DNA from: Helicobacter equorum | GTDB taxonomy: Bacteria > Campylobacterota > Campylobacteria > Campylobacterales > Helicobacteraceae | Length of the DNA: 63,918 nucleotides | Direction: 5' to 3' | NCBI RefSeq assembly: GCF_900198655.1 | Contig: NZ_FZPO01000048.1 | Location: 1 to 63,918 of the forward strand | Part shown: positions 1 through 10,071 of the stretch, in pieces | Numbering within the stretch: position 1 is the first letter of the stretch | How the letters are laid out: every line of letters begins with the position of its first letter | Notes under the pieces: generated by a model | Database searches by the model: none | Seen by the model: the letters and a program-made list of their open reading frames with translations, nothing else | What the model was told of the DNA's origin: nothing | Translations under genes and position numbers: made by a program

Positions 1-69
1 TTAAAGTTTGCTTTTGGATATTTGAAATATCATAAAAAATCAAAAATTATAAACTAAATATATATACAC

Positions 70-1008
70 TTAATGCCATTTTTTTGTATGTGTTTTGATC
101 CTACCTCGCGTTACTTTACCTACTTCTAACACACCAATTCGACATATCTTAAGGATTCTGTATAGGGCGATTTTTTGTTTTGGAGAAATTGTAAAAAGAA
201 TTTCATACTCTTCGCCACCTTGCAAACGCCACTTTTGTTTGCCCATAGACATGGATCGCAAAAAACTGCTATAGCTCATGCCATATCCGCCCAAAAGCTT
301 TGTCACATCTTGCAAAAGCCCATCAGAAAGATCCATACTCGCTTTTATGTCTTTGCCAAAACGCTTCATAAATGCCACGCGTAATGTTGGACACAAAAAA
401 CGATTAATATGTACTCTCATAGAATCTGGATTGTCTCCGCACAAAGTGTGTCGCTTAAAATTAGTATTTGAAAAATCCTTGTTAGAGAGCAGATACTTAA
501 GAGTTCGAAAAGATTCTCCAAGCCCATAGATTCTATCCTGTGTGCAAAATATTGCCAATCCATTTTGCTTTACTACACGAGGAATTACACGTTTTGCTTG
601 ACCAAAAATACATATATGAAATTCCAATCTATTCCCGCACATGGTATCGCCACCCACAATTTGTATAGCAAATTTTTGACAAATTGTTTTTGTAGCATTA
701 ATAATCTCTTGGATTTTTTCTGGCGTAAAATCCCTTGGTATCACAAGGCTTAACAACGCGTATTTTGGCAAGGCATTTTTGACAAGAACATCTGAAATAT
801 TTACCAAAAATGCCTTTCTAGTCGCCTCATAAACACTAAACCATGATCGCTTAAAGTGAATATCCTCACAAAATCCATCAAGAGCAACTATCCAACGCCT
901 AGAATCTCGAAAAGTATCAAAACCAAATGTATGCACATCATCATCAAGCCTAGCACAGATTCCGCTCTTTTGCAATCCTTTTAGAAAAATTTCTTCTATA
1001 CTTTGCAT
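70..1008 (-). CDS. thiL: Thiamine-monophosphate kinase
   Basis: 312 residues, the normal ThiL length. The enzyme phosphorylates thiamine monophosphate to thiamine diphosphate with ATP, the last step of cofactor synthesis. Visible family motifs are NISD at residues 70-73 followed by the PKYALLSL stretch, GGDT at 119-122, DLSDG at 226-230 and GGEEYE at 264-269. These acidic motifs bind Mg-ATP. The usual N-terminal GDD is less standard here (LDDD at 21-24). It starts two bases after the nadC stop without a clear ribosome binding site, so translation is probably coupled to nadC. The gene lies at the distal end of the ribosomal superoperon. Confidence 0.9.
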   Translation of the reverse strand: MQSIEEIFLKGLQKSGICARLDDDVHTFGFDTFRDSRRWIVALDGFCEDIHFKRSWFSVYEATRKAFLVNISDVLVKNALPKYALLSLVIPRDFTPEKIQEIINATKTICQKFAIQIVGGDTMCGNRLEFHICIFGQAKRVIPRVVKQNGLAIFCTQDRIYGLGESFRTLKYLLSNKDFSNTNFKRHTLCGDNPDSMRVHINRFLCPTLRVAFMKRFGKDIKASMDLSDGLLQDVTKLLGGYGMSYSSFLRSMSMGKQKWRLQGGEEYEILFTISPKQKIALYRILKICRIGVLEVGKVTRGRIKTHTKKWH

Positions 1009-1010
1009 AA

Positions 1011-1829
1011 CTATTTTTGCATTTTTAAACTTATATCAAGCCATTTTGCCTGATGTATAAGCGATCCTATACTTAAGGCATCAACCCCGCTTTTGGCATA
1101 TTCACTAATATTGTGCAATGTGATGTTGCCACTAGCTTCTAATGCAATATGTGGATAGCTCTCATTGCGTAATGCCACAACTTTTTTAATCTCATCAATC
1201 ACCATATTATCACACATCACAATATCAACACCAGCCTCAAAAGCTTTGTGCGCCATCGTATAATCATTAACTTCAATTTCAATCTTACATGTCCAAGGAA
1301 TCTGCTTGCGTGCATGCACAATTGTAGATTCTAAATCTTGGATAAGTGCTAAATGCGTATCTTTTAGCATAAGTGCGTCATCTAATCCGAATCTATGATT
1401 ATCTGCGCCACCATTACGCACGGAATATTTTTCAAATACGCGCAATAGCGGGCGTGTTTTGCGCGTATCAAGAATCTTGATATGTGTTTTGGCACATTGC
1501 ACAAAAGCGTGAGTGTGTGTTGCTATTCCACTGCTATGGGCAATGATATTAAGTAAGGTGCGCTCAATTTGGAGAATTGCAATATAACTCCCACGCACAA
1601 TTCCTAAAATCTTATGAGATTCAAAGGCTTGTGAATCTTGCACAAATAATTCTAGTGTAACATTATGCGCGCTACACAAAGCTTCGATATATATTTGACC
1701 AGAAAAAATTCCCGCCTCTTTGGCTATAATATGCGCACAAGCATCTCTATCTTGCGCTACATACGCAAATAAATCTCCTCTCCCTAGATCTTCAGACAAA
1801 GCCTCTTTGACAAACTGCATAATATCCAT
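1011..1829 (-). CDS. nadC: Nicotinate-nucleotide pyrophosphorylase (quinolinate phosphoribosyltransferase)
   Basis: 272 residues. It converts quinolinate and PRPP to nicotinate mononucleotide in de novo NAD synthesis. The family signature is clear: DTRKT at 121-125 and GGADNHR at 140-146, then EIEV, the CDNM segment and the glycine-rich ALEASGNI strand near the C-terminus. A GAGG ribosome binding site lies seven bases before the chosen ATG. It sits between an upstream lipoprotein gene and thiL with short gaps and is likely cotranscribed with them. nadA and nadB are not in the window. Confidence 0.95.
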   Translation of the reverse strand: MDIMQFVKEALSEDLGRGDLFAYVAQDRDACAHIIAKEAGIFSGQIYIEALCSAHNVTLELFVQDSQAFESHKILGIVRGSYIAILQIERTLLNIIAHSSGIATHTHAFVQCAKTHIKILDTRKTRPLLRVFEKYSVRNGGADNHRFGLDDALMLKDTHLALIQDLESTIVHARKQIPWTCKIEIEVNDYTMAHKAFEAGVDIVMCDNMVIDEIKKVVALRNESYPHIALEASGNITLHNISEYAKSGVDALSIGSLIHQAKWLDISLKMQK

Positions 1830-1839
1830 ATGACATCCT

Positions 1840-2535
1840 CTATTTTTCTAGCATAAGCTTTAAGGTATGTATTTGTGTATCAACCCTTACATAAAGCCCT
1901 AAAACACCACTTTGTAATTCACGAGGATCAATCACGATAAAGCCTCCCCTTGGTGGATTACCAACCTTAAGTGTATTCTTACGCAAATAACTAGAAAGAA
2001 TAACTGATCTTTCTCTTCTCTTTTCTTCAAGGCGTTCAGATTGTTCAAGACGATCCCGTGCGCTATATACCCAAGGCGTATATAGGAAAAATCTAGGATG
2101 ACCACGATAAATAAGTATAGGTGAAGAAATCAAAACAGATTGTGAAGAAGTTCGCTCTTTGGGAGTAAAGATACCAAAAGATTCTATAACCTTACCAAAA
2201 TTGAGACTTGATTGTTTAGCCATTTCATAATCTAGAATCTCTACTTGTTTGCCATTTTGTAATGCCCATATACAATCTAAATCAAACACAAATTGACCAC
2301 CTTTTTTTATTTGGGCTACAATAAATATAGCTAAGGGTATATTGTCACTTTCTCCTACGAGGTTTTGAGCAACTTCAAAACGAACTAAAGATTGTGATGT
2401 TTGGGAGGTAAAAATCTCTACCCCACTATCAAATTCTCTTTGTAAAGAATCCTGTGGGATTGCAGTAATATGATAGCTAGAACAGCCAAGCAATAATAGA
2501 CTACACACAAATACTATTACGCGTAGCCCTTTCAT
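1840..2535 (-). CDS. Predicted lipoprotein of unknown function
   Basis: 231 residues. The N-terminus is a lipoprotein signal: a basic start (MKGLR), a hydrophobic stretch and an LLGC lipobox with the acylated Cys near residue 18. The mature part is soluble and mixed in composition, with a charged Arg/Glu-rich segment (RLEQSERLEEKRRERS, about residues 162-177). I do not recognise a family. It follows rplQ by about a dozen bases and precedes nadC, so it is probably expressed at low level from ribosomal-operon read-through. Export to the periplasm with a lipid anchor is inferred from the signal alone. Confidence 0.75.
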   Translation of the reverse strand: MKGLRVIVFVCSLLLLGCSSYHITAIPQDSLQREFDSGVEIFTSQTSQSLVRFEVAQNLVGESDNIPLAIFIVAQIKKGGQFVFDLDCIWALQNGKQVEILDYEMAKQSSLNFGKVIESFGIFTPKERTSSQSVLISSPILIYRGHPRFFLYTPWVYSARDRLEQSERLEEKRRERSVILSSYLRKNTLKVGNPPRGGFIVIDPRELQSGVLGLYVRVDTQIHTLKLMLEK

Positions 2536-2546
2536 TATTCTTTAAG

Positions 2547-2897
2547 CTATACAAACTCAATGATAGCCATTTGTGACGCATCACCTCTACGAATACGTGT
2601 TCTTTGAATCCTCGTATAACCACCGTTACGATCTTTGTATTTTGGTGCTATTTGTGCGATAAGTTTCTTGGTGGCTTCCTTATCTTGTAAAGATGCAAAT
2701 ACAAAGCGATGTGTATTTAAATCTTCAACTCGAGCGACACTCACGAGCTTTTCAATATAAGACTGAAGTTCCTTTGCTTTAAATACACTTGTCTCAATTT
2801 TTTCATATTTTATAAGTGCAATAGCAAGATTCTTAAGCAACGCCTTTCTATGTGCTGAAGTCCTACCAAGTTTTCTGTATCCATGATTATGTCTCAT
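2547..2897 (-). CDS. rplQ: 50S ribosomal protein L17
   Basis: 116 residues, the short bacterial L17 form. The diagnostic start [12 protein letters not shown], the HRKALLKNL segment and the C-terminal [15 protein letters not shown] stretch are all present. It binds 23S rRNA near the exit-tunnel opening. As is usual, it directly follows rpoA and ends the alpha-operon part of the cluster. Confidence 0.98.
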   Translation of the reverse strand: MRHNHGYRKLGRTSAHRKALLKNLAIALIKYEKIETSVFKAKELQSYIEKLVSVARVEDLNTHRFVFASLQDKEATKKLIAQIAPKYKDRNGGYTRIQRTRIRRGDASQMAIIEFV

Positions 2898-2907
2898 TGT
2901 ACTCTCC

Positions 2908-3909
2908 TTAAGCTTTTAGTTTGGCAAGTTTGCGAGAGAATGTTGCTTTTAGATCTTCTGAGAGGTCTACACCTATAGGATAACCCAACTCCTGAAGTTT
3001 TTCAGCAATTTCATCAAAAGATTTCTTGCCCATATTTTTGATATTTTTTATATCATTTTCTTCCATACATGTGAGCTCGCCAACATACTTAAGCCCCGAT
3101 CTATCAAGACAATTAAAACAACGTGCACTCAAATCCAAAGAACTCAAAGTCATTAAAAGTGTCTTTAGTTCTCCACTATCTTCTGTATTTCTGCTTGGTG
3201 TATTAGATTCTTGAAGATCCACACCAAAAACAGCCATTTGTTTATACATTATCGCAATCGCATCTTTAAAAGCTTCCAATGGCTTAATTTGCCCATCTGT
3301 TTGAATATCAAATACAAGCTTTTCAAAGTTTGGATTATCTTCAAGTAAGACATTACTAATATCATACACAACACGCTTTACCGGCGTAAAATACGCATCA
3401 AGAGGTATGTACCCTTCTGGTATATCAGCTCTAATCTCTTCACTAGGTACATACCCTATACCTTTTTTGATCGTGAGAGAAAAACTTAATTCAAAATTTT
3501 CATTAATAGTCGCTAGGTATACATCTGAATTCACCACATCTGTTAAATCATTAATAAGATCCTTACCATTTAATACCATTGGACCCTTAAAGTTATAACT
3601 AAGCTCCGCAGAAGAATCGTTTTTCTTATCTTTAATACTAAAACGAATATTCTTGAGATTCGCTATAAATTGCGATACATCCTCAACAATTCCTCGAATA
3701 GAGTCAAATTCATGTGTTACGCCATCAATTTTTAGAGCTATTGCTGCATATCCTACCGAACTCGAAAGCAACAAACGTCGTAATGGATGAGCAAAAGTAA
3801 TAGCATAGCCAGATTCAAAAGGTGAAACACTTATCATAGTGCGGTTTTCCCCCACTTCCTCTACTTTTATATCTTCAGGAATATAGGGCTGTGTTTTAAT
3901 TGTTTTCAT
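2908..3909 (-). CDS. rpoA: DNA-directed RNA polymerase alpha subunit
   Basis: 333 residues from the preferred ATG. Alpha dimers scaffold assembly of beta and beta-prime and contact promoters and regulators. The N-terminal domain shows [17 protein letters not shown] and the [12 protein letters not shown] loop. The C-terminal domain shows LSARCFNCL followed by [11 protein letters not shown], the helix-hairpin-helix that binds UP elements. A GTG four codons upstream (3921) is also open, but AAGGTGG is correctly spaced only for the ATG at 3909, so that start was chosen. Confidence 0.97.
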   Translation of the reverse strand: MKTIKTQPYIPEDIKVEEVGENRTMISVSPFESGYAITFAHPLRRLLLSSSVGYAAIALKIDGVTHEFDSIRGIVEDVSQFIANLKNIRFSIKDKKNDSSAELSYNFKGPMVLNGKDLINDLTDVVNSDVYLATINENFELSFSLTIKKGIGYVPSEEIRADIPEGYIPLDAYFTPVKRVVYDISNVLLEDNPNFEKLVFDIQTDGQIKPLEAFKDAIAIMYKQMAVFGVDLQESNTPSRNTEDSGELKTLLMTLSSLDLSARCFNCLDRSGLKYVGELTCMEENDIKNIKNMGKKSFDEIAEKLQELGYPIGVDLSEDLKATFSRKLAKLKA

Positions 3910-3930
3910 CCTAATTACCACCTTTACATA

Positions 3931-4557
3931 TTATTTAGAATACAACTCAACAATAAGTCTCTCTTCGATAGGAATTACTACTTCTTCTCTCACAGGGAAG
4001 CGTGTAAAGATTCCAAAAGCTTTATCTTTATCGACATCAACCCATGGTACAATCCCTGTCTGTGCAGTAAGTTCAATAGCACGAATGACTTGAGGATTTT
4101 TTTTGCTTTTTTCTTTAAGTTCGATTTTTTGTCCAACACGCACAGAATATGAAGGTATATCCACTCTCTTACCATCCACCAAAATATGTCCATGTGTTAC
4201 TAATTGACGTGCAAATCTTCTTGTAGTTGCAAAACCCATACGATACACAACATTATCAAGCCTGCATTCAATAAGACGAATAAGATTCTCTCCTGTATTC
4301 CCCTCTTGTCTATTAGCTTCTCTAAAAAGTGCCCGGAATTGCTTTTCACTTGTGCCATACATAATTTTTGCTTTTTGCTTTTCTGCAAGTTGCAATCCAT
4401 ACTCTGAGATTTTACCTCGTTTTTGCCCATGTTGACCAGGGCCATATGCACGCTTTTCAAGCGCACCCTTACCAGCTAAACGGCGCTCACCCTTTAGTGC
4501 GAGAGACACACCAAAACGTCTTTCTAGTTTTTCTACCGGACCTCTATATCTTGCCAT
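3931..4557 (-). CDS. rpsD: 30S ribosomal protein S4
   Basis: 208 residues. It starts [16 protein letters not shown] and carries the GPGQHGQ motif, followed by the S4 RNA-binding fold ([11 protein letters not shown], then [16 protein letters not shown]). It lacks the zinc-binding cysteines of the C+ form. It is a primary 16S rRNA-binding protein that nucleates 30S assembly and is a known autoregulator of alpha operons in other bacteria. It lies between rpsK and rpoA in the conserved order. Confidence 0.98.
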   Translation of the reverse strand: MARYRGPVEKLERRFGVSLALKGERRLAGKGALEKRAYGPGQHGQKRGKISEYGLQLAEKQKAKIMYGTSEKQFRALFREANRQEGNTGENLIRLIECRLDNVVYRMGFATTRRFARQLVTHGHILVDGKRVDIPSYSVRVGQKIELKEKSKKNPQVIRAIELTAQTGIVPWVDVDKDKAFGIFTRFPVREEVVIPIEERLIVELYSK

Positions 4558-4566
4558 CTTTTCTCC

Positions 4567-4959
4567 TTACACTCTTCTTCTTTTTGGTGGTCTACAACCA
4601 TTATGTGGCAATGGCGTTACATCTTTGAGCCACAATACCTTGATTCCCTCTGTTGCGCCTACGCTTTTTACAGCAGTTTCGCGTCCACTTCCTGGTCCTT
4701 GAACCTTAATACCAACTTCCTTAATGCCATGTTCTTTTGCCTTAGTTAATGCAGACTCGACTGCTTGTTGTGCCGCATAAGGAGTAGATTTTTTACTTCC
4801 CTTAAAACCTAAGCCACCCGCAGTAGCCCAACAAATAACATTGCCCATTTCATCTGTGATGGTTACATTTGTATTGTTAAAGGTTGCAGAAATACACACA
4901 ATCCCACGAGCGATATTTTTTTTCACCACTCTCTTTTTTGTTACGTTGCGTTTTGCCAT
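4567..4959 (-). CDS. rpsK: 30S ribosomal protein S11
   Basis: 130 residues, full length. It contains [35 protein letters not shown] and the C-terminal [13 protein letters not shown] tail typical of S11. It sits on the 30S platform and contributes to the E-site and mRNA-exit region. It directly follows rpsM, with an about ten-base gap on each side, in the alpha-operon part of the cluster. Confidence 0.98.
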   Translation of the reverse strand: MAKRNVTKKRVVKKNIARGIVCISATFNNTNVTITDEMGNVICWATAGGLGFKGSKKSTPYAAQQAVESALTKAKEHGIKEVGIKVQGPGSGRETAVKSVGATEGIKVLWLKDVTPLPHNGCRPPKRRRV

Positions 4960-4969
4960 TCTCTACTCC

Positions 4970-5332
4970 TTATTTACTTCCAACGGTTTTTTTCTTACCC
5001 TTACGTGTTCGGGCATTGTTTTTTGTTGTTTGACCGCGGACAGGCAATCCTCTTCTATGGCGCAAACCGCGATAACTTCCTAAATCCATAAGTGCCTTGA
5101 TATCCATTGTAACTTTCTTACGCAAATCACCCTCCACCATATAGCTTTCTTGAATCTTTTTAGCTATAGTAGAAACTTCGTCCTCGCTGAGATCATGAAC
5201 TCGCTTATCAAAGGAAATATTAACAGATGTGAGTATATCTCTGGAACTTTTCAAACCTATTCCATAGATATAAGTCAATGCATACTCTACTCTTTTTTTC
5301 TTTGGCAAATCTACACCAGCAATTCTCGCCAT
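4970..5332 (-). CDS. rpsM: 30S ribosomal protein S13
   Basis: 120 residues. It begins [26 protein letters not shown], has a helix-two-turn-helix region and ends with the basic [24 protein letters not shown] segment that reaches the P-site tRNA. It lies in the 30S head and contacts L5 across the subunit interface. It follows rpmJ by three bases and precedes rpsK. Confidence 0.98.
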   Translation of the reverse strand: MARIAGVDLPKKKRVEYALTYIYGIGLKSSRDILTSVNISFDKRVHDLSEDEVSTIAKKIQESYMVEGDLRKKVTMDIKALMDLGSYRGLRHRRGLPVRGQTTKNNARTRKGKKKTVGSK

Positions 5333-5335
5333 TGT

Positions 5336-5449
5336 CTATCCTTGTCTTTGTTTGTGTTTTGGGGTTGAGCAAATCACTCTAACCACACCCTTACGTTTGA
5401 TAATTTTACATTTATCGCACATTTTCTTAACCGAAGGTCTTACTTTCAT
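5336..5449 (-). CDS. rpmJ: 50S ribosomal protein L36
   Basis: 37 residues, read directly from the sequence because it is very short. The product begins [20 protein letters not shown] and ends in TPKHKQRQG. It is the zinc-ribbon (C+) form: CxxC, then a further Cys and a His. It sits between infA and rpsM in the usual order. The 5' side has a roughly 180-base gap to infA, so it may have its own promoter. Confidence 0.95.
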   Translation of the reverse strand: MKVRPSVKKMCDKCKIIKRKGVVRVICSTPKHKQRQG

Positions 5450-5628
5450 ACCTACTCCTTGCTTGAATTTGCAAAATCTAGGCTCTATTAAAACAGAAGC
5501 TCGATTTTAATAAAACTTGGGATTGTATGCAAAAAATCATTAAAAGCCACTTAGATCTCACTAAATTGTAAAATCTAGTTCTTAAACTTCTCATACAAAA
5601 TCTAAGAGCTAGATTCTAAAAGGCTATA
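5450..5628. other. Intergenic gap between infA and rpmJ
   Basis: This is the only sizeable gap inside the ribosomal cluster, about 180 bases. Reading the minus strand there are two TACAAT-like -10 boxes (near 5525 and 5563) that could form an internal promoter for rpmJ-rpsM-rpsK-rpsD-rpoA-rplQ. It also holds a copy of the window-wide AGATTCT word near 5613. I see no strong hairpin terminator and no open reading frame worth calling. Confidence 0.4.
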
Positions 5629-5847
5629 TTATTTGTTTCGATAGACAATCCGTCCTTTATCCACACTATAAGGTGTTAACTCGATACGTACCTTATCGCC
5701 AGGTAAAATCCTAATGTAATTCATACGCATCTTACCTGCTATTCTACATAGCACAACCTTACCATTTGCAATTTCAACTTTAAAGGTAGCATTAGGCAAT
5801 GCCTCTATAACTTTGCCATCAACCTCTATCATATCATCTTTTGCCAT
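5629..5847 (-). CDS. infA: Translation initiation factor IF-1
   Basis: 72 residues, the standard length: a single OB-fold S1-like domain. It starts [20 protein letters not shown] and contains [16 protein letters not shown] and VDKGRIVYR. It binds the 30S A site and helps IF-2 and IF-3 select the initiator tRNA. It starts immediately after the map stop codon, implying coupled translation. Confidence 0.98.
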   Translation of the reverse strand: MAKDDMIEVDGKVIEALPNATFKVEIANGKVVLCRIAGKMRMNYIRILPGDKVRIELTPYSVDKGRIVYRNK

Positions 5848-6606
5848 TTATGCCTCCGTTAATATCTGCGCCTTGCCACCAATAATTGCAACCGTATGTT
5901 CATAATGGCTTCCATTAAGCCCATCGGCAGAAACCACCGACCAATTATCACTTAATACTTTGGGTTCGCCACTTTTTTGACAAATCATAGGCTCTATGCA
6001 AAACACCATTCCCTCACGGATCTTAGGTCCCTGTTTAGGATTTGGTGTTTCCAAAAAATTTGGAATCTCTGGTTCTTCATGGGGTGCACGACCAATTCCA
6101 TGCCCACAAAACCCCTGCAATGGCACAAAGCCACTCGCTATAATACGATCTTGTAAAAACTTACTCAATTCCTTGAAATGCATATTTACATGTATAGAAT
6201 CTATAGCGTCATACAAAACATCTTTAGAGCATTGTATAAGCTGTTCATCTGCTTTGGTAATCTCGCCTATACCAAAAGTAATAGCTCCATCACCAAACCA
6301 TCCATTGGATTCTGCCCCTATGTCCACACCCACAATATCCCCATTTTTTAGTCTATAATCAGTTGGGATACCATGAATAATGACTTCATTCACAGAAATA
6401 CAAACAGCACAAGGAAAGCCATACAAACCTTTAAAAGAAGGCTTTGCACCACAAGAGAGAATAAAATCCTCTATAATAGAATCTAATTCTTTTAGACTCA
6501 TACCTTCTTTTGCACTCCTTCGTGCTAGCTCCAAAGATTGTGCAACGACGCGATTTGGAATCTGTAATGCTGAAATTTCTTTGGGGTTTTTAATGCTTAT
6601 CGCCAT
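5848..6606 (-). CDS. map: Methionine aminopeptidase type I
   Basis: 252 residues. It removes the initiator Met from nascent proteins. The dimetal-centre residues are in recognisable blocks: the first Asp in GDIVGVDIGA, the second in WFGDGAITF, the His in the GHGIGRAPHEEP segment, the Glu in EGMVFCIEPM and the last Glu in HYEHTVAI. The start overlaps the secY stop (TAATG), and infA follows directly. This secY-map-infA arrangement is common, but adk, often found here in other bacteria, is missing. Confidence 0.97.
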   Translation of the reverse strand: MAISIKNPKEISALQIPNRVVAQSLELARRSAKEGMSLKELDSIIEDFILSCGAKPSFKGLYGFPCAVCISVNEVIIHGIPTDYRLKNGDIVGVDIGAESNGWFGDGAITFGIGEITKADEQLIQCSKDVLYDAIDSIHVNMHFKELSKFLQDRIIASGFVPLQGFCGHGIGRAPHEEPEIPNFLETPNPKQGPKIREGMVFCIEPMICQKSGEPKVLSDNWSVVSADGLNGSHYEHTVAIIGGKAQILTEA

Positions 6607-7865
6607 TACAACCCAACCGCACTAAGAGTTTTATATTTGCTCATATAAATCTGTGCTTCAATTTTTCGCATAGTATCTATAGCTACTTGCACTACAATAA
6701 GCACTGCTGTCCCACCAAAATAAAACTGAATACCCGTAGCTTTGACAATAAGCCAAGGAAGTGTAGAAACAAGTGCCAAATATAAAGAGCCCCACAATGT
6801 TAAATTACTCGCAACATTATTTAAAAATGTCGCCGTGCCTTCTCCGGGGCGCATACCTGGTATAAATCCACCCTGTCGTTTGAGATTATCTGCTATATCC
6901 TTAGCATTAAAAACGATCGAAGAATAAAAATATGCAAAGAAAATAACCAATAAAAACATAAGGAGATTATAGGTATATCCAGTCGGACTTAAAATATCAG
7001 CAATCTTACGCACCACTTCATTTGAAGAAGCTTGCAAAAGCGTCGAAGGAAAGACTAAAATTGCAGATGCAAATATAGGAGGAATCACACCACTAAGGTT
7101 AATTTTGATAGGTATGTAATTCATAATACGCTTATTTTGGTTTTGCATAATAACCTTACGCGCATAAGAAACTTGCACCCTGCGTTCTGAAAGCTCCACT
7201 ATGATAATAGCCAAGATAGTAAAAATCACCACAAGCAAAAGCCCTATAAACGCAATAATACTAATTTGATCTGTATTTACCAAATCAAATACTGTAGCAA
7301 TCGCTTGAGGAATACCTGATACGATACCAGCAAAAATAATAAGGCTAATACCATTACCAACACCTCTTTGTGTGATTTGCTCACCAATCCACATAAGCAA
7401 CATAGTGCCTGTAAGCATAGAAAAAACTGCTATAGTTACAAAGACTGGCAAATCAATTGTTACAGCAGAACGTGCACCCTCTTGAATACTACCAAGACCT
7501 ATGCTTACACTTATGGCTTGCACAATGGTAATAACAATAGTGACATAACGGATGATTTGCATATATTTTTGCATACCATCACGCTCTTTTTTCATTTTTG
7601 CTAAACCCGGAAATGTAGCCGAGAGAAGTTCCATAATGATGGATGCAGTAATATAAGGCATAATACCTAAAGAAATAATACTAAAACGCTCAATGGCATT
7701 CCCACTAAACATATTAAATAAGCCCAAAACGCCATCCGAATAATTACTAATAATACTCTGAATTACTCCCACATCAACGCCTGGAACAGTGACATACGCA
7801 AGAACTCTATAAACAAATAAAAATGCTAAAGTAATAAGAATTTTATTAAAAATCGCTCTATTCAT
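6606..7865 (-). CDS. secY: Preprotein translocase subunit SecY
   Basis: 419 residues with ten predicted membrane segments. It forms the protein-conducting channel with SecE and SecG. Typical segments are the N-terminal NKILITLAFLFVYRV helix, the plug-region FNMFSGNAIERFSI, GNGISLIIFAGI, the cytoplasmic loop with SERRVQVSYARKV, and GGFIPGMRPGEGT. It starts overlapping the rplO stop (TAATG) and overlaps map by one base at its end. It is cotranscribed with ribosomal proteins, as in most bacteria. Confidence 0.98.
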   Translation of the reverse strand: MNRAIFNKILITLAFLFVYRVLAYVTVPGVDVGVIQSIISNYSDGVLGLFNMFSGNAIERFSIISLGIMPYITASIIMELLSATFPGLAKMKKERDGMQKYMQIIRYVTIVITIVQAISVSIGLGSIQEGARSAVTIDLPVFVTIAVFSMLTGTMLLMWIGEQITQRGVGNGISLIIFAGIVSGIPQAIATVFDLVNTDQISIIAFIGLLLVVIFTILAIIIVELSERRVQVSYARKVIMQNQNKRIMNYIPIKINLSGVIPPIFASAILVFPSTLLQASSNEVVRKIADILSPTGYTYNLLMFLLVIFFAYFYSSIVFNAKDIADNLKRQGGFIPGMRPGEGTATFLNNVASNLTLWGSLYLALVSTLPWLIVKATGIQFYFGGTAVLIVVQVAIDTMRKIEAQIYMSKYKTLSAVGL

Positions 7866-8266
7866 TATTTATTTCCGCTAGTTGTAATAGACTCATCCTT
7901 AATTTTAGCAACAAGTGTTTTTGCCTTTGTCCCAATAATCTTGATACGCATTACATACGAAGGTATAGTAATTTTTTCTTTCAAACTTACCATAGTAATC
8001 TCTGTGAGAGAATCTAACACGCTCACCTTATCCGCATTCACAACATAAGGTTTTGACACCCTAGAAGTAAACCCAACTTTAGGTAATCGTCTTTGTAGTG
8101 GTTGCTGACCACCCTCAAAGCCTCTCTTTGCTTTGTAACCAGTCCTAGCAGTTTGTCCTTTTCCACCTCTTGTAGAAGTTTTTCCCATACCACTGCCTTG
8201 ACCACGACCAATTCTCTTTATATCTTTTACACTACCCTTTGCGGGTTTAATATTTTCTAATGCCAC
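7865..8266 (-). CDS. rplO: 50S ribosomal protein L15
   Basis: 133 residues. The N-terminal glycine-rich basic extension ([19 protein letters not shown], then [15 protein letters not shown]) threads into 23S rRNA; a globular C-terminal domain follows. It lies only about 20 bases after rpsE, so there is no room for rpmD (L30), which is normally between these two genes in enterobacteria. That absence fits Campylobacterota. Confidence 0.97.
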   Translation of the reverse strand: MALENIKPAKGSVKDIKRIGRGQGSGMGKTSTRGGKGQTARTGYKAKRGFEGGQQPLQRRLPKVGFTSRVSKPYVVNADKVSVLDSLTEITMVSLKEKITIPSYVMRIKIIGTKAKTLVAKIKDESITTSGNK

Positions 8267-8286
8267 GAAAAACTCCTTAATAACGC

Positions 8287-8727
8287 TTAAGCTTTAATCC
8301 TAGATAACGCATCAACCGTAGCACGAACGATATTATAAGGATTGTTTGAGCCAAGAGATTTTGTCAAAATGTCCTTAATACCTGCCAATTCAATCACGGA
8401 TCGTGCCGACCCACCTGCAATAACACCTGTTCCCTCACTTGCAGGCTTTAGCAAAATACGACTTGCATTATACTTGCATTCAATATCATGTGCGATAGTT
8501 GTGCCTTTAACATTGACTTTGATGATATTTTTAAAAGCATCGTCAATTGCCTTTTTAATAGCATCAGGAACTTCTTTGGCTTTTCCTAATCCAAAGCCTA
8601 TGAGACCATTTTTGTTACCAACAACAACTAATGCATTGAATCTAAAGCGACGACCACCCTTTACGACCTTTGTAACCCTGCCAATGTTTACTACTACTTC
8701 ACTAAATTCTTCTCTATTAATTTCCAT
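8287..8727 (-). CDS. rpsE: 30S ribosomal protein S5
   Basis: 146 residues, shorter than the roughly 166 of E. coli through a reduced N-terminus. It contains [41 protein letters not shown] and [19 protein letters not shown]. It sits at the mRNA entry channel and affects decoding fidelity. It lies between rplR and rplO. Confidence 0.97.
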   Translation of the reverse strand: MEINREEFSEVVVNIGRVTKVVKGGRRFRFNALVVVGNKNGLIGFGLGKAKEVPDAIKKAIDDAFKNIIKVNVKGTTIAHDIECKYNASRILLKPASEGTGVIAGGSARSVIELAGIKDILTKSLGSNNPYNIVRATVDALSRIKA

Positions 8728-8747
8728 AAGCTTCCTTTCACTTTACA

Positions 8748-9104
8748 CTAAAATGCGATACCATTTTCTCGCAAAGTATCCGCAAACACTGCAACTACGC
8801 CATGATACAAATAGCCATTTCTATCAAACACTATCTTAGAAATATCTTTCTTAGCAAGTTCTTGTGCAAAGCTTTGAGCAATTTTAGCAACACTCTCTTT
8901 ATTGTTGCCAAGTCCTATTTTTTTACCATCAACTGCCACTAATGTGCTAGATTCTGCGTCATTAATCGCCTGTGCATAAAAATATTTATTCGATCTAAAA
9001 ATCGTCACTCTGGGCATACCTGCAACACCAAAAACCTTACCTCTTGTTCTAAGTTTACGCTTAGCGCGTAATACTTTTTTTCTTTCTAACATATTTTCTC
9101 TCAT
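8748..9104 (-). CDS. rplR: 50S ribosomal protein L18
   Basis: 118 residues. It binds 5S rRNA together with L5. Recognisable segments are the basic N-terminus (RKKVLRAKRKLRTRGK), PRVTIFRSNKYFYAQAIND and the C-terminal VVAVFADTLRENGIAF. The first ATG (9104) has an AAGGTG ribosome binding site at good spacing, so it was kept in preference to the Met four codons later. Confidence 0.96.
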   Translation of the reverse strand: MRENMLERKKVLRAKRKLRTRGKVFGVAGMPRVTIFRSNKYFYAQAINDAESSTLVAVDGKKIGLGNNKESVAKIAQSFAQELAKKDISKIVFDRNGYLYHGVVAVFADTLRENGIAF

Positions 9105-9114
9105 TGCTTACACC

Positions 9115-9651
9115 TTATTTTTTAGAAGTTTTACCAGCTTTGCGGATAATCACTTCATCAGAATATTTAATACCTTTACCCTTATAAGGCTCTGGTGGTC
9201 TAAATTTTCTAATTTCAGCAGCAATCTGCCCTATCTGTTGTTTATCGCTACCCTTAATGATGATAGCATTCTTTTCTACACTCATCTCAACACCCTGAGG
9301 TATTGGATACACTACAGAGTGAGAAAAACCAAGTGCAAGTTCTAGATTCTTGCCACTAACATTTGCCTTGTATCCGACACCATTAATCTCCAAAACTTTT
9401 GTAAAACCACTGCTCAAGCCTATCACTATATTATTGGCTAACGCGCGATATGTCCCCCAATATGCTCGAGATTGTGGAGTGTCATCACTTTTAGCAAACC
9501 AAATATTGCCATCTTTTATTTCAATATTGACACGTCCAAAAGTTTCTAATTCTTGTTGAAATTTAGCGCCTTTAAAGAGCAACTTACTCCCATCCAATAC
9601 TACTTCTACACCATTTGGAATACTAATTGGTCTTTTTCCAACTCTTGACAT
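9115..9651 (-). CDS. rplF: 50S ribosomal protein L6
   Basis: 178 residues from [17 protein letters not shown], the standard L6 start. An open extension of ten codons upstream (to 9681) would overlap rpsH. AAAGGAGG sits eight bases before the ATG at 9651 and decides the start. It has two repeated L6 folds and the C-terminal [14 protein letters not shown] signature. It lies near the factor-binding stalk of the 50S subunit. Confidence 0.97.
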   Translation of the reverse strand: MSRVGKRPISIPNGVEVVLDGSKLLFKGAKFQQELETFGRVNIEIKDGNIWFAKSDDTPQSRAYWGTYRALANNIVIGLSSGFTKVLEINGVGYKANVSGKNLELALGFSHSVVYPIPQGVEMSVEKNAIIIKGSDKQQIGQIAAEIRKFRPPEPYKGKGIKYSDEVIIRKAGKTSKK

Positions 9652-9665
9652 CACTATTCCTCCTT

Positions 9666-10061
9666 TTACCATATACTGCAAAGTGCTTCGCCACCGACAT
9701 TAGCCTTATATGCTTCATCATTTGCGATTACACCTTTGCTTGTGCTTACCACGATAGTCCCATAACCATTTTTGAAGCGTTTTAATTCGCTATGTCCCTT
9801 ATACACACGTCTACCAGGCTTACTAATTCTTTTAATTTCATTAATGGCACTCTTGCCTTGTTCATCATATTCAAGCTGCACACTAATAAATTGCTTACCA
9901 TCTTTGTCAATCACCTTATAGTCTTTGATGAAGCCTTTTGTTTTAAAAACTTCCAAAATAGAAACAACAATTTTTGCATAATACAAATTTGCAACTTCTA
10001 GTCTTCTCATGGAAGCATTGCGAATGCGTGTCAAAGAATCTGCAATAATATCATTTACCAT
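9666..10061 (-). CDS. rpsH: 30S ribosomal protein S8
   Basis: 131 residues from [16 protein letters not shown]. Two adjacent ATGs are present, and AAGGAG is better placed for the second (10061). The C-terminal [23 protein letters not shown] block matches S8. It binds the central domain of 16S rRNA early in 30S assembly, and in E. coli it represses the spc operon through rplE mRNA; I have no evidence for that control here. Confidence 0.97.
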   Translation of the reverse strand: MVNDIIADSLTRIRNASMRRLEVANLYYAKIVVSILEVFKTKGFIKDYKVIDKDGKQFISVQLEYDEQGKSAINEIKRISKPGRRVYKGHSELKRFKNGYGTIVVSTSKGVIANDEAYKANVGGEALCSIW

Positions 10062-10071
10062 CATCCACTCC

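Noticed and set aside
17..31. Palindrome GATATTTGAAATATC after thiL as a terminator
   Set aside because: It has essentially no loop, is fully AT-rich and lacks a T run on the minus strand.
8267..8286. Searching for rpmD (L30) between rpsE and rplO
   Set aside because: Only a 20-base gap exists; L30 is simply absent.
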